Origin: Metallyticus violacea
Taxonomy: Eukaryota > Arthropoda > Insecta > Mantodea > Metallyticidae
Assembly (NCBI GenBank): GCA_030762175.1
Contig: CM060838.1
Span: forward strand, 15,816,001 to 15,880,000
Length of the DNA: 64,000 nucleotides
Direction of reading: 5' to 3'
The translations under genes and the position numbers were made by a program. Positions 1 through 13,886 of the stretch are shown here, in pieces; positions within the stretch are counted from its first letter, which is position 1, and the number at the start of each line of letters is the position of its first letter. The notes under the pieces were generated by a model. The model was not told where the DNA came from and made no database searches. It worked only from the letters and a program-made list of their open reading frames with translations.

Positions 1-2390
1 ATTACTGCAATATGTGCTTCAGAGAGCGTTGCCAACCCAACGGAAATAAAATGGCGCGCAAATTAAATCCTGCTTTAGTTTTGAGACACTCTTAGTTAAT
101 TATTCTTGTTTTAGCTTTTCTCCCTATAATTATGATTTGACACTTATAAATGCAATGTTCTTAGTGAATGATAAATAATATATTTAATTTATCCCTTACA
201 TTTTTACACGCTAAAGTCGTTGGCAATTTCTCCATTTTCAACTAATTACCTGTAAATGGGCTTAATGTAGTGTTCTTTGATATACAAAGTCTAGCTTCTC
301 TACCTTTTCTTTCTCCTCTTTGATGTTTTAAACTTCTGTTATACCTCATTAACGATAAAGCATTACTTTTTCACCAAACACCTAGATGCACACACATAAG
401 GGTGCTCTGAGCATGTAAGGTCGTTTACTTTAGAGATACTCTTGTTAAAATTTTCATATACAGCACTATCTCTTTGCAAGTGTACCCTGAGTGACATTAG
501 ATAGCCTTGGCGAGTTTGAATGTGCAAAGAAAAAGCAAAAACCGTATCACGTCGAGCATGGTCTAAATATTCATGCGAGACAGGAATAATGTATGCATTA
601 ATGGAGCCTGTGATATCAAGGAAGCGATGTTCGTTAGATGTCACAGAAAGAAAAAGACTTCATTAAAATAACATTTCCTTTGAAACTGTGATACCATAGA
701 GGCTCGGTGCAAACAAAACTTAACGTACGACGCAGAAGTTATGAATTTCTTTTTTAGCTATGCAATTCATTCAAGGCATTTTAAATGAAGTAGTCCCATG
801 TAGCTGTTGCTCGACTGACAAGGTCTACAAATTACTCATACTATATATATTTTCAGTTTAACCTAAAAGAATCTTGTAAATTCGCTAATAAAAAGGCACT
901 AAACTCCTTATTACAAAAGTATGTCAGATTATACAAATTGGGATTGTAATATCTACCTTTAAATTACTAGAAAAATAGCAAAACATGCTTAATATACTTT
1001 TGGAAGTTTTTTTTTATTTTCTAAAAAGGAAGTAAGAAAAATTTAATGCATTGTTTGGCAATATTAAGCAAGAACTACCAGCCTGGAGCGTGCATACAGT
1101 CAAGACCCAAGTGGTCAGTTTTTCGTGGTCCATCTTGTAGCATGCTGATCTACACCCCTTTCCACAAAGTCCACAGTAGTACAAACGATACTTAATGAAA
1201 TCAGGTAAACAACTTTAACTTCCCTTATGATGTATTATTTGAGTAAAATTTAGTATTTCAAAATGTAATGAAACAGCTATTTTTAACTATATACTTGGTT
1301 GGATAAAGCCAAAACCATGTAAATACGTAAAAACCAAAAGTAAATATTGTTTAATTTCCCGGGATGAGATAAACTTTTGAATCTATCTATACCACAATCT
1401 TGTTCGGACTCTATTCCTTTTATCTTGCACTTGGCCCAGCAGAAGATCGCAGATAATTCTTTCCTTTTTTATATTTTTTCCCTTCCCATCTGTCGGGACA
1501 CTGCAGTGACCAAGAGACAACATTGTACGTCCGTCAGAGCAAAGAGAGTGAAATAGATTTTCCTTGTCTTTTCTCTGCGAAGTCCCCTTTTCAGCGTCAT
1601 CCATTACTTTTGTGTGCCGATGCGGTTTGATCCCTCCGGAGTCCGTTGATATGGCAACGGAACGCGAAGCACTTTCATTCAACGTTTTGTCTCTGCCTTC
1701 ATCGCAGTCATTTGACTTTTAGATCTTTTAGAGAGTAAATACCAGTACTTGTCATACATTTGGACAACAGTACATACTTTTTGTACGTATTCGACTATAT
1801 TTAATTTCTAAATGAAGGGTATATTTTTTAAAAAAAAACATATTAAGGATGTGGCTGAAATGTAACAGTCAGTTTCCGATTTGAGGAATAAATCAAATTA
1901 TTCAACACACTGCTTCAAAAGCAGGTTGTACCATCTAGCCTCTAATAATAATAAGAAGAAATAAGAAATAATAATAATAACGTTAAAACATTAAACTATT
2001 TAAATCTGAACACATGAATACTAATCATTATAATAATAGGATCCAACTTCTGAATATTTTACTTTCCATTTACAGATTCAATATCGTCACAATCACACTT
2101 CCGTTATTGAAAAGCTAAATGTAACTATAAAATACAATATATTGATTAGCGATCTCTTGTAAATACCTGTAGGGTTGGCTGAGTATTCCTCATTTGATTC
2201 AATACATTTGTTTGTTCATTACTCCTTATTCACAGCGTTTGTCAAATTGTTCATTGCATTCTTCTCCAGTTTTCTAGATATAGTTCTATCCATTAGTATA
2301 GTTTTCCGCAACCTCATTGCGAATCTTCCATTCTTCTGTCCCCTATTCATGATCCTCCTCCATTTATTTATTTATTTATTTTGAACAGTC
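1..2390. other. No gene or repeat recognised
   Basis: AT-rich sequence. A 99-codon minus-strand frame (1383-1682) lies in a slightly GC-richer patch but shows no motif I recognise and no convincing splice context. A TAA/AAT microsatellite sits at about 1943-1980. Nothing else stands out. Confidence 0.6.
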
Positions 2391-2650
2391 TTTAACGACC
2401 GTTTTTACTACTGAGGTACCACAGGCGGTGGACGCTGATGATACATGAGATGAAATGATAAACTAGGAAAGGCTTTTTTAGGAAGGAAACGTTCCATTTT
2501 TAGGATATATCCCCGGCATTTAGCATTAATGAAGACTGAGAAAAACCTGGAAAAAACTGAGTAAGGGGGGACGGTCATGGTGAGATTCGAACCCCAGATC
2601 TCCCGCTCACGAATCCGCACCTTAACGACCTAGGCCATCCGTGGCGGTGT
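2391..2650 (-). mobile_element. SINE family A copy, near full length
   Basis: The 3' end comes first on the plus strand (tttaacgaccgtttttacta, reverse of the family A tail). It is followed by the body containing ggaaggaaacgttcca and, at the right, the reverse complement of the tRNA-like head with the B box ggttcgaatct near 2586. The head ends at about 2650 with the reverse of gccacggatggcc. No clear target-site duplication is visible, so the copy is probably old. Short open frames inside it are not genes. Confidence 0.85.
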
Positions 2651-4182
2651 TCTCCTCGCCCAAGCACAGGTCTGTCTCTAAAGTTCAACCCTGATCCATT
2701 TGCGTGTTAGCATCAAATCTATAGAGATGTTCTTTGTTGTCCCTTGGCGAGATGCGCAGATTTCTTTTTCATCTTGGTTGGCTGACTTGAGTAAGCATTT
2801 TTGTTTCGGGAATCAAATTTGGTATCCATACACAACCTTCCTAACGTTTACTTTTAACATACTGCTTCCTATGGTGCGCAAATTTTAGATTAGAGGCCAT
2901 GAAGATTTTGTTGTAGCGCAGCAAACAGTTTTTGACGAGATGGGCGTCTTCTGCTTTATTCCTATCACTTTAATGGTTTAATATCATTAATCAGATTCTT
3001 ATGTGCTTCTCTTTAACGCCGTGGTCGTTTAATGCCTACATCATATGTTATTGTTGTAGCTTATTTTTATGTTATAGTCTGAACGGCATTGCATTTATTG
3101 GCGTGTTGCTGATCATCAAAAGGTATTTTAATATATTATTTGAAGCACTTGTACAGAATTGACAATAGTTTGTATGTCTATAGCTTCTCAGAATATCTCG
3201 TGAGCATCTCTTCATTTTCTGGATGTCGTTCATCGATTCTGTAATATGTAGAGTTAAATCCACTTAACTCCGCTTTATACATTCATTATGTCATCTGCTC
3301 CTGCTCTAATGTTAATTGCTTCCGTGCTACACTCTTGACTGTCACGCACTGGTGAAGTGTTGCTAATTGAGCTGACTTGCAGAAAGAAGTAGCAGCATTT
3401 ATTATGTTTTCTTTTCTGTAAGCGTTTGCTCTTTAGTTGCTCTCTTCACACCTAGCTTCTATTGTTAACTTTTGCTTACTTTCTTAATTGGTTTGATGAT
3501 ATCTGTTATATTTATCGCTATTAGTCTTTTCTTTTATAATATCTCTTTTCATCCGTGCAACGTTTTGTTTCTGATAACACATGAACATCATCCTTCATCC
3601 TCCTTCTCACCAATCTCTATTGGTTGTTCCTTTTATTTTTGTGTCGTTAAATCTGTTCTTGTTTGTGGTGCATCTCTGATGCACTTTTGAATGGTGTTAG
3701 TTGAACCGAATGTATCTGGCGAATCAGAATCTATTTGTTTAAACTTTGTAGGATATCTGGCAACTATCCTCAAAAATCCCGTTTTTTTTATTCGAAAATT
3801 TCTTGCTTTTAGGCTCAAGAGTAATAAGTGTGAAATTGCAGACCTGTTTTCACTTGTATATTTTGCATATTACTGCTGTCTGCGATATATATTAGATTTA
3901 TAGTGCAATTTTGCACATAGCATGTCCATTTTCATTCGGTAAGTTTTCACAAGAATGTGAATACAATCTTTATTTGATATTTACATGCAAACTAGATCGA
4001 TGTTCTTCGTCATCGTTTTCCTACATACCGATGAGGCCTTTCCTATCACTTTTTTTTTTAATTCGTACATGGCAAAAAAATTCTATGATAAATGAAATAA
4101 AATACACAAGAAACTATAAAACGGAACAACTATATTTACAAAACAGTAATCAATGTCTTCAGGGAAATAGTTGTTAAAACAC
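2651..4182. other. No gene or repeat recognised
   Basis: AT-rich, T-rich on the plus strand, with several short open frames (60-72 codons) that give hydrophobic, low-complexity translations. No recognisable protein motif or repeat family is seen. Confidence 0.55.
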
Positions 4183-4185
4183 TAA

Positions 4186-4817
4186 GGGCCGGTTTCACCA
4201 ACAGATGTTAAAAGTTAACACGCTGCTAGACTGCTTTAACTGTCAAATTAAAGAACAAAAATATTTCATCAACCATGTTAACTTCAACACTGAGTTAAAC
4301 TTCGTGCAAAGTTAATATCACTCTTCCCTTTAAAGCTTAACAACTGCGACAACTAGCAAATGGAGGCCGTAAAAACAGCTGTAGATGTCGAAATTCTATA
4401 TTTTGATATAATAAATCGTTCATAATAAAGGGTTGTAAGATATGGTTACTTTTACATTTTTAACAAAAGAGAAATTTTTACAAGGGTACAAAATGTGAAA
4501 AACAGTTGTCGCAGGATTGTAGATGAAATACGAGAGAGATTAGAACATCATTGTGCCTCTGTTCCTTTTAATATTCCTTGCTTCAGCCTTAAATTTTAAT
4601 TGTTCTATGCAAACAAAAGTACATCGGAATGGGTTCAGATGTCCTTAGGTTATGACACCACCTTCTCGATTCGTGCAATTTGCAATGTATTAGTTAACTA
4701 ACATTATGTTGGAAAAGCTCAGTAGAACGCAGGAGTCTTAGCATATTGTTAATATGATAACACAATGTTAACAAACAAATTGTTAGCGTTTTTTTTTTCA
4801 ACATCTTAAACAGGTCC
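4186..4817 (+). mobile_element. Harbinger-like DNA transposon remnant with TAA target duplication
   Basis: The left end reads gggccggtttcaccaacaga just after TAA (4183-4185). The right end, read on the minus strand, is ggacctgtttaagatgttga just inside TAA (4818-4820), a diverged inverted copy of the left end missing a few bases. A 3-bp TAA/TTA duplication is usual for PIF/Harbinger elements. Between the ends, from the ATG at 4360, is a broken reading frame resembling insect HARBI1-type nucleases: first VDVEILYFDIINR, then after stops and shifts RRIVDEIRERLEHHC and LFYANKST. The catalytic part is missing, so this is a short, dead or non-autonomous copy. The family call rests on remembered HARBI1 patterns and the duplication, not on a search. 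Confidence 0.55.
4360..4700 (+). pseudogene. Degraded HARBI1-like nuclease fragment
   Basis: This is the N-terminal part of a Harbinger-type transposase/nuclease reading frame. It opens at an ATG with MEAVKTAVDVEILYFDIINR, hits a stop, and continues in other frames with a basic-helical stretch (KNSCRRIVDEIRERLEHHC) and then FYANKST, the position where the family has a conserved RFYATGS-like block. HARBI1 proteins run about 350 residues with a DDE nuclease domain. Here only about 110 residues can be traced and the DDE part is absent, so no activity is expected. It lies wholly inside the TAA-flanked element. It could also be a different DDE family with a similar N-terminus. Confidence 0.45.
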
Positions 4818-6005
4818 TAAGACAATACGATAACTACAGATTCTTGTATCTCTCTCCGTACAGGCAATTCCATCCTTTCAGCCTGATTACAAATGGGACA
4901 AATTAAACTCACATCTTTAGATTGTTATATTTTTTAATTTTAAAAAATTGAGCACCTTCATTATGGGCAATACGTTTTATCTTCCTATCTACAACAGGAA
5001 GCAATCTTAGTCAATTCTGCCGATTCGGTTGGATCAATGTTTTTTTGTAGCTTCAAGCTTCCATGGAGATTTTGATGACTAATTTGTTACATCATTACTC
5101 AAATTCAACGTTTATATCTAAGTTGTCACCGTACAACGTCAGATAATCGGAATGTTTTAATACACTATGTAACACAGGCCTCTTTGTCACTGCATATTTC
5201 GTTTTGGATTCCTATTACATTCTCCAAATAAGGTTCCCTCCATGCAATTCACCTTTTGCATTGTAATATATAATAAATAATTTATTACCATTATTTTAAC
5301 AACCCCACTAACAGTTAACTAATGGCTTTGAGCTTCACTCAACAAGTCAAGACGTAAACGAACCAGCACATTGTTGACTTTCTGTGATTCAGCAAAACAC
5401 AGCACCTTAGTGTTATTGAGAAAAGTTAAATATAAGCTACAATATGCAATATACATCTCTAAAAGTTTAATATAAATTATAGGCTCTGCCATAACATGCC
5501 CGATGGAAAAATTATAATTATATAATTTAATTTCACACCGAAAATGCATTAGATACACCCAATATTTTTACAAAAATCGGTGCAATTGAAATCTCCATAT
5601 ATTCAGTGAGTAGAATAAATATTGTATTTCTTTCCTTAATTCAATGTATTTCTCTTAGGTAACTTCTTATTCGCTTGTGTATAAGAACACTTGCATCTCT
5701 TTTATCTTTTAACTTCCCCAGGTAAATGTTTTCTGTCGAACTTTATTTCCTGTAACGGATTTTATATTCCAGATAACATTACTATGCCAACGATTGCGTC
5801 TTCCTGCTAATGTTATGTTTTATCTATTCCCCCCCCCCTTCATTTCTACGCTTCTTCTCGTAAGGTTAGTTTTGGCCAGGTTACCTATTTTTCATTTATT
5901 TGAAGTTCTTAATAGCCATTGCTGCCTTTAACTGTTTTGTTTTTTTACTGTTCCTCGTAAGTCTGCATTTCTCTTTCTCTCCGCCATATGTTTGTTTGAA
6001 CCTTT

Positions 6006-6037
6006 TCTTCTTCTTCTTCTTCTTCTTCTTCTTCTTC
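6006..6037. repeat. CTT/TTC trinucleotide microsatellite
   Basis: About ten tandem copies of TTC. It explains the phenylalanine-rich open frame that crosses it. Confidence 0.9.
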
Positions 6038-7224
6038 CTCCCAATTTTAGTTTATTTCCAGGATTTTCATTTGCACGTTCAACAATTCTTTATCTTTCTT
6101 ATATTTCTCCGTGTAGTTTACCTTGATGTGCATTCCTGTCTGGCGTATTCAGTTTTTTTTTCATCACCGTTCACTTACCGTTATTTGCGATTAATTTGTT
6201 TTTATTGTGCCTTCTCGTTCTACGTTCTTCTGTTGCTTCAAAGTGTTTTATTTTTCTTTTTAGTAGCTTTAACATATCGTACTTGTAGTTGCTTAAAGTC
6301 GTTAACTTAGACTTCAGTTTTGAACGTTTCTCTGAATAACTCCCTTCATGTTTTAGTTTTTCCTTTAGATCATAAATGTACTTCTTTATTTCATTTCTGA
6401 TTTCATCTTTCTTCTCTTTGATTTCTTTATAATTCCTTCAGTATTTTTGCGAGCAATTCTTTGTATCAGCATCTGGCGCATAGTATTTCGTTTCAACTCA
6501 ATTGAAATTTCTCCATTTGCATCCGGCTTTGTTTGGCTACAGCTTTTCTGTTCTGGCACTTGTAGTTTTATTTTTTCTTTATGTTGATACTTCTTGAGTT
6601 TCCCCTAGATGGCTCTGGCTTCGCTCCTGCTCTCTTTGAGCCGCGCTATGGGAACTCTTTTCAAGTTGATATTTGTGCTGTGATTATTAATTTAAATGTT
6701 GGAAATGATTATGTTATGTTTGTATATTACGCTTATTATAGCGTTTCCTCGCTGCACTTTATACAGAAAGATCATGGTTAATATTAAGACTACTATTAGA
6801 TACCTATATTGTTTTATCTTATAGCATTTGAGATGCTGGATTTCTTTCTTCTTATTATCAACAATTTAAATACTATAAAAGTAGTAAAAACAGCCTCCAT
6901 CTTATAAAATATAATAATAAACTTAGTATTTATTTATCTATTCAGTGTTTCTACATAAATTAGCTATATCCATTAATTAAAATGCAATTAAAGGGACATA
7001 GTTCTATGCTCGTTTCTTGTGGTATTTACATATAAACTTAGAAGATTGAAATTCATGCCGGAATTGAACACAAAAAGGCAAATTAATAAGGATATGATTA
7101 TTAAGGATATATAAAATTTCATAACCAAAAATATCAGTATTTTTGGTTACCAACCTATGTAATCTTCAAGTTTAACACAATATAACTAAACTATCAGGAT
7201 TGCAAACGTTTTGATTGGTCTCAT

Positions 7225-7599
7225 ATGAGAAGACGCTTCTCAAAGGACAGTATTCAAGCAAGACGCCTCACTTTCTGTTGTCCTGGGTTGCGTTATTTAT
7301 ATATTGTATATTTTTGTAAGCGTTTTAGTCATATATGGAATGTTGTAGACCTTCGAGATGAATTCAATTGGATTAATGCTGGTGCAAATGAGTTCGGAAT
7401 CCATTGCAAGAGGGTCAAGAGGGAAAAAAAATCAATATATAACTTTCTGGAAGAACCAGTTGACGGGCCCAAATTCATAAATCGAATAGTGAACATGGAG
7501 AATGAAGACTTAAGTTTAGAATTCTTAGCAATTTTCCCAAGTTCATCGGTTACTCTGTCTACTTATAAACTGATAGATAAGTTGAGACACGTTGCCTGA
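7225..7599 (+). other. Unrecognised open frame, 124 codons
   Basis: This frame starts with ATG and ends with TGA. The translation has mixed composition (NEFGIHCKRVKREKKSIY, then FINRIVNMENEDLSLEFLAI) and no low-complexity stretch. That makes it one of the few frames here that is not obviously a repeat shadow. I see no domain motif, no signal peptide and no clear splice acceptor in front. It could be an exon of a split gene, a fragment of an old transposon, or chance. Confidence 0.15.
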
Positions 7600-7806
7600 G
7601 TGAGGTTTATCCGGAACTTTCTGATGCCTGGAAAGGTGAGTATCAGGCAATTTTAGGCTCTAACGAAATTCTGATTCATTTGCTCAATTTTTCATTCATT
7701 CCATCATCTCTAAAGACCTGTTATAACAAAACGTTTATAAACTTACCAATATATTCCTCTTTAGTACTAAAAAGTCATTCAAGTAATACTTAGTCACATT
7801 GTTCTT

Positions 7807-8078
7807 ACCGCCACGGGTGGCCGAGGTCGTTAAGGCGCGGACTTGTGAGCAGGAGATCTGGGGTTCGAATCCCACCGTACCGTCATCCCTGACTGAGGTT
7901 TTTTCCAGGTTTTCCTCAGTCCTCATAACTGGCAAATGCCTGGGAGGTACCCTAAACTTAGGCCTGGAACGTTTCCTTCCTTAAAAAATCTTTTCCCAAT
8001 TTACCATTTCATCTTATGTATCATCAGTGTATGGTGCCTCAGTAGTCAAAACGGACGTTAAATACTACTCAATAAAAA
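7807..8078 (+). mobile_element. SINE family A copy with 11-bp target-site duplication
   Basis: The tRNA-like head begins accgccacgggtggccgagg; the class-II-like A box is tggccgaggtcg and the B box is ggttcgaatcc near 7863. The body contains the usual ttttccaggttttcctcagt and cctaaacttaggcctggaac, and the 3' end is cggacgttaaatactactc plus an A-rich tail. The copy is flanked by acattgttctt at 7796-7806 and 8079-8089, a perfect 11-bp duplication. This fixes both ends and supports LINE-type target-primed insertion. Confidence 0.93.
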
Positions 8079-8089
8079 ACATTGTTCTT

Positions 8090-11000
8090 TAGCAAATATG
8101 GAGACAGAAGTTAGGCGCATGCACAATGGCATTTTTCAGTCAAATTCCGAATGTCACTTTGATAAGTATTACGCACAGATATTTCCACACTAGAAGGTCA
8201 CTGAATAATTGTTTAATTTTTTTAAAGCTCTTATCTTCGGTAGAAAGAAAGTAAAGATCTCCTTCTTTATTTCGCATGTTACTTAAAAGTAGTATCACTG
8301 CACCAATTAAATGATTGTAAACCATATGAGATAATGGGGAAAGGTTAATAACCCTTAACAGAAAACGGTGTTTTTTCTAACAAGTCACTGCTGTGTCTCC
8401 AAAAAGGTTATGTCCAGCACGTCATGATGATATCCACTGTATTCGTGGATGAAACATATGGGAAAATGAAGGGAGAACGACCCAATGGACCACTGTCTTA
8501 CACCCTGAAAGACTCAGTTTGCTTAATTGGCACCGGCCATGAAAGTTTACGCTTTTTAACCAACAGAAGAAGAAGAAATATAATATACTTTGCATTTCTT
8601 GTTCATAAGCACTTCTGCAAAATTTCTGGTTTATGTTCAAGTTTTAGAAAATTGCTGCTACTGCTGTGAGTTTGTGTTGCGCAATTGGGTGTTGAGAGAA
8701 ACGACCGACAAGACTGTGTACTGGGTATGCATGTAGAAGGTTGTAGTTTGAAGAAGACTTTGTTAGCAAATGGTTGAGTTTGTGTGTTACTCAGTACTTA
8801 TTGTGTGCTAAACGTTCGTTATCATGCCCATACAAAAACAGTTTTGAAAAACGGGTTTTCATGTACGATATATATTCACAAGAAAAAATCTTGGTTCTAG
8901 ATACAGAAACTATTCACCAACTTTTTAAAAACTTAATCTCCCAATGACAAGAAAAGAGTTTCGCACTGTCATGTTTTTAAGGCAGAAAAGTTAGATGAAA
9001 TGCAGGAAATTCCAATTCAGATGCCGGCAATGAATTGCCGCTGAGGAGCATCATTTTCAACTTCTGCTATAACATAGGTTGGCGCTTATAATTATCTATT
9101 TTAAATATAACATAAATGCATTTTTTGAATAAAAATATACATACTAAAATAAAATTATTAAATTTACCTGCGGCGATTTTATCTCCCTTTTACAGGTTGG
9201 GCTGCTGCTTTTTCCAGTAAATGGACGCGCCTAGGCGGCCCGTAACTTAATCTCATTATATAACATTCTCGATATTTTAACTATTTTCATATTTATGAAA
9301 AGACTTTATCAACAATCCTCTGAACATCCATTTTAAAAATACAGATAATATGGAATTTATGTATTTATTTTAATATTAAAAATAATTTATACAAAACGTC
9401 GTTTATATTTATGTTTCTGATTGTTCTATAAGTTTGTTACGAATGAATTTATTTTAAATGATATATGGTTATATTACTCTATTATATAATATTCAAACAA
9501 TAACAACTAATCACTAAGCATTGCCGCAAACACTAACTCTAATAAAATAGTGCCAAATAGATATTTTTATGATTTCGTTTCAATGTACACATTAGAAAAG
9601 CAGTTTTCAACATTACACTTAACGTTTGTTTCAGGTGAGGAACAATCTTCATCATGTACAACACGTTTTTTTGGAGTTTGGGCAAAGATGTGGTAAGTTT
9701 TATAAATTGAAATTATTGCTTTCTTAATTTTTTTTAGAAATGTGTAAAAGTACTGGAGGCGTTCCTTAATTGAAGCAGTAAGCCAATGTGAATTAGCAAC
9801 ATTTTGATTTTCTAGGGTTCTAGCGCGTAGCTGCTCTTTTCTGTAAAATTTATTCCGTTTTAGATATATGAGAGTCGTTTGAAAGTTTTTGTTATTTCCA
9901 AAGCCTCCTAGTGGCTTCAGTGACATCAAACATTTTTATTCTTGTAACAATCCTCGACAAATTTTCAGTCAGTTGTGGTGATATAAAGTAGTTTTAATTA
10001 AACACCCTGAAAAAATGTATTCACTAAGCAGTTACTGAATTTAAAAGTGGTTACCCTGTTTCAATAGCCAGCACTTTCTATATACCCTTCGCTAAGAAGT
10101 TGGTTGATTATTGTTACAACCATTGATGTAATTTCTCATGAGGTTTAAAATTATTTTTCAACGACCCAAAGTTGTGTTAGCATGAGAGTAAGAGATTCCG
10201 GCTGTAAAGAGGGTGCTAAACAACTGTCCGGAGCAAGTGTTACAGGATATGTGGAACAAAACAAGTTTCCGCGTCCTCAGCTTTTGATGGTTTTGCACAG
10301 AAACAGTAGCCATTGTAATTCTTTGCGGTAGATGTAGTACAACTTTCTGACCTTTGCACACTCTTGTCTAGATATAGACCCAGTAACTAATTAGCAGAAT
10401 AAACTATTTTAACCTTATAGTTAAGTCAATAATCAAATATTTTCGTTCATACAAAGGAGAATGTTTCATTAGAATGTCATAGTGTCAACTGAACTATTGA
10501 ATCTCTTTTTCAAAAACGCAATAAAAAACAAATGGAACGCATTTCTCGCAAATAAGCCCAAAAAGTGTATAACCAAGATCTTTCTTAAATTTGAAAATTT
10601 ATAAAGGTTCTATTGTGTTGAAAGAACGAGCCAACTCCATGGTCAGAACCAGTCGCAAAAAGAAAGATAACATCAGGTATTCTTTACTAGGTGTTATCAA
10701 TTAGCATAGGAGTAAAACACTACGATTTTTTCAGATATAGGCGTTATGTTTGCTGTGTCAAATCTCTCTTAAAATTGCGCTCAAAACCTATAGTGGAGAC
10801 GGAACAAGATTAATTATTCACATTCGTCAATCGTGTTGAAGTGATTAATAGGTTTAATGGTGTTTAAATTAAATCAATTCTAAACAAACATTGCTATAAG
10901 TTTAGCATGGTCGAACTCCTGGCATTATTTTAATGTACCTCACCTATATTAATTGATTAAGTGTATTAGAGAACTAAAATGTGATGCCATTGCAGAGAAA

Positions 11001-13886
11001 TAGTTTTTCCACCAAATAATAACGGTACCACATGCTGTAACATTCCCAGCAATTTTAGTGTATTTTCTCACCCATTAAAAAACATTTTATTCGCATGAGT
11101 TTTCATGTTTTTTTGTACTTTAAAATGTATAAACCAAAGAAAATTTAATAATTGAGGCAGTTTCCATCAATGCAAACTTGTTTATCTGCTATAAGTATTT
11201 AGTTTATATCTAGTTACATTAAGTTAGGAAGAAAACATCTAGGATTCTTACTTGTAAAAGTGCGGCCATGGTCAATTTATGATCTGGACGAATTGTCTTG
11301 AAGGAGGTATATTTTATTTTCCCTCAACACAAAGAGAAAATGTCAGGCACCTAGAAGGCCTGACCCTCTCCGGGTTCGTTGGCATTATCATTTCATTCAT
11401 TCTTCATCAGTGTGCTAGTTAGGGTGGCCATAATGGACAGGACACGCGAGATATTAATTCAACTGCCCCCTCTCAAATAATGGATATTAAATTTTGGACA
11501 ATAGTATACATACTACAAATATCACTTATTTACTTAATATGGACAAGAGAGCATTTCAGGAATGAGCTTTAACTTTATTATTATCCATTATTATATTTAA
11601 AATTATTACTGTTTATTCTAACAGCGGTCACTCAAAAGTTGGCATAAACACCACTGTACTACTTATTTCTTAAACCAAGTACATACAAAGAAAACATCTT
11701 TATTTCTGGCTGACTTTGTGAAATTCGCTGTTGGCATTTATGCTCAGGCACAGAGAAATAAAACTATACTATTTTTAACAACTGCTCCACAGAAACAAAA
11801 GTACTGAAAAAATGTATCAAGCATATTAATATTTTGTTTGAAAGCGTATCTTTAAATACCTGTCTCTTTGTTGCACAATAGGAAATATTTCAATTCGATC
11901 ATGGTGAAAAAGAAGAATATCATTTAGTTTACAAGATGTATTATGTAGCAGGCATTTAAGAGTAATTTCAACACTTGAGGTTGTCGGTGGACGACAGTGA
12001 TGTGGCGCGAGTTGATGACGTAGGAACTTCACGTCGACCGCCAACATTTCCTCTGGGACTCCGTCGCATGGGTCTTTCGCTGATTTTCGTTGAAGGGGCT
12101 CAATGGGGAATAGAGGGGAATTAACAAGGTGAAATAGAACACTCCACACGACATATGATACTGCGGTTTATTAATTATTGAATCATTTAATGGTCGATTG
12201 GCGAACCTCGCCGTTTAGGCTGCCGATACGAGTACTACAGTTGCGAACAACATAACGCTTTGATAAGCAAGCACTGAAATTGATACTTGGGGCTTTTACT
12301 ACAGCTTGGCTGAAACTTCCTTGCGATCTCAGTCGAACTACACATATAGAAGCTGAATAATAAGACGAATATTAATATAATAAAGCACCAAAACGGGCGC
12401 GGGTTCTTTTATATAGGCATAACCAATCTAGCTGCTATGACCCTGCCCATGCCAATTTTTGGAGCAGTTTTCATAAAACTGTTGGCTATTGGATACTTTT
12501 CTAAATCTTTCTAACATCTTATTCGCTAGAAAAAAAGTTACTGAAAATACGAGTGGGGCCATTGGATTGCCCTTTGAGGTTTAAAGGTGTGACTCCCACA
12601 CAGGTCGATGTCCTCAACGGGCTAGCGTTAAAAGTCTCGCTAAGGTTTTGTTCACACGGCAAGAGACGGTTGTTCTATCCTTATAAGAAGTCTTTTGTCC
12701 ATGGCTTTGGAAGGCGAACCATTTTTCTATTATTGTAACTTTTATAACTGCGATTTCGCAGAGCGGCTGCCTAAGGACGGTTCACTATACGACTTTCCAG
12801 CTACAATTTCTGTACCTTCCTTACACACTAAATACATTGAGAGAATAACTACTCTATGGGTATATTGATTACGCAGTCTTAGAGATATGTATATTACTAA
12901 TTAGAACTATTCATGTCACTAATTATATTAATAAGATGTTATTTCTCATCTGAAATAAAAATATACATAAGACAAACAAAAATTATACATAATAGATGTA
13001 TTGGGGTGATAGCTATGGACAGTTACACACTATCCCACATAGGTCCTGTCTGGTCCATCATCCAGTCAAAATGTTGAATATTTTACAGAGGTTCACTCTA
13101 TTTACACAAGTAATTTATATTAATTGATATTGAAAAGACAATGGACAGCAATTGCATATCCATATATGGAAATGTGTTCAGTTACACACATATATTAATA
13201 TCCAGTGTTTTATTATTAACAACATTTAATGCATTTAAATATCGAAAGTTAATGAGCGCAGTGAAGAGGTCAGACCACAGCAATGATCTAACATTGTAAT
13301 TATATATGAAGCACCTGGTATCACTGAGCAAATAATATTGTCTACACAGTAATTATCTCATCACATCAAAGTTCTAAAACAGAAGAAAGAAAAATATAGG
13401 AAGTCAAAATTCATACACATTACCTTTATTGCTTAATGATCTAACAATACTCATTTTAGTGGTATGGACTGATATGCCAAACAAGTTAAAAAGTTACTTT
13501 TAAGCTTTATTTCTTTTTTTGCAGTTGTGTATGTTAAAATTACATACTCGATATAAATGAAAATATAAAACTAATTGTTTAAATGAACTATCATTTTTGT
13601 TTTTGAATAAATAATCAATTCATTTAACAATACTTAATAAAGTCTATTTCATAAAAATTGGGATGAGGCCATGCCCACTCCCACCCTCCTAAGCCCTGGG
13701 TCAGAATTGTCTCCGTTGTTCAGATAGGACAAGGTGACTTTCTAAAACTTTTCATATTGCGTTAGTTCTAACTTCAACCCTTTAACTTTATTATATAGTT
13801 CATTACTTCAAAATGTACTTTAGCGAAAAAATTATATTAGCACTTATTGTTGCAAATTTCTAGATTTTAGTCCATTTGCATACAAA
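8090..13886. other. No gene or repeat recognised
   Basis: A long AT-rich stretch. Short open frames on the minus strand at 9567-9929 (120 codons) and 11826-12149 (107 codons) give translations I cannot assign. No transposon end, tRNA-like box pair or tandem array is evident. Confidence 0.5.

Larger units (their letters stand above)
4821..7795. other. No gene recognised; one microsatellite and two unassigned open frames
   Basis: Mostly AT-rich single-copy-looking sequence. The 136-codon frame at 5900-6310 runs across a CTT microsatellite (about 6006-6037) and is low complexity. The 124-codon frame at 7225-7599 has more balanced composition but no motif I recognise. A run of ten C lies at 5829-5838. 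Confidence 0.5.

Noticed and set aside
5900..6310. 136-codon plus-strand frame with a Phe-rich stretch
   Set aside because: It crosses a CTT microsatellite and T-rich sequence; the translation is low complexity.
7850..7880. tRNA gene suggested by B boxes in the family A and B repeats
   Set aside because: The heads lack a complete cloverleaf and are joined to the same body in many copies, so they are SINE promoters, not tRNA genes.
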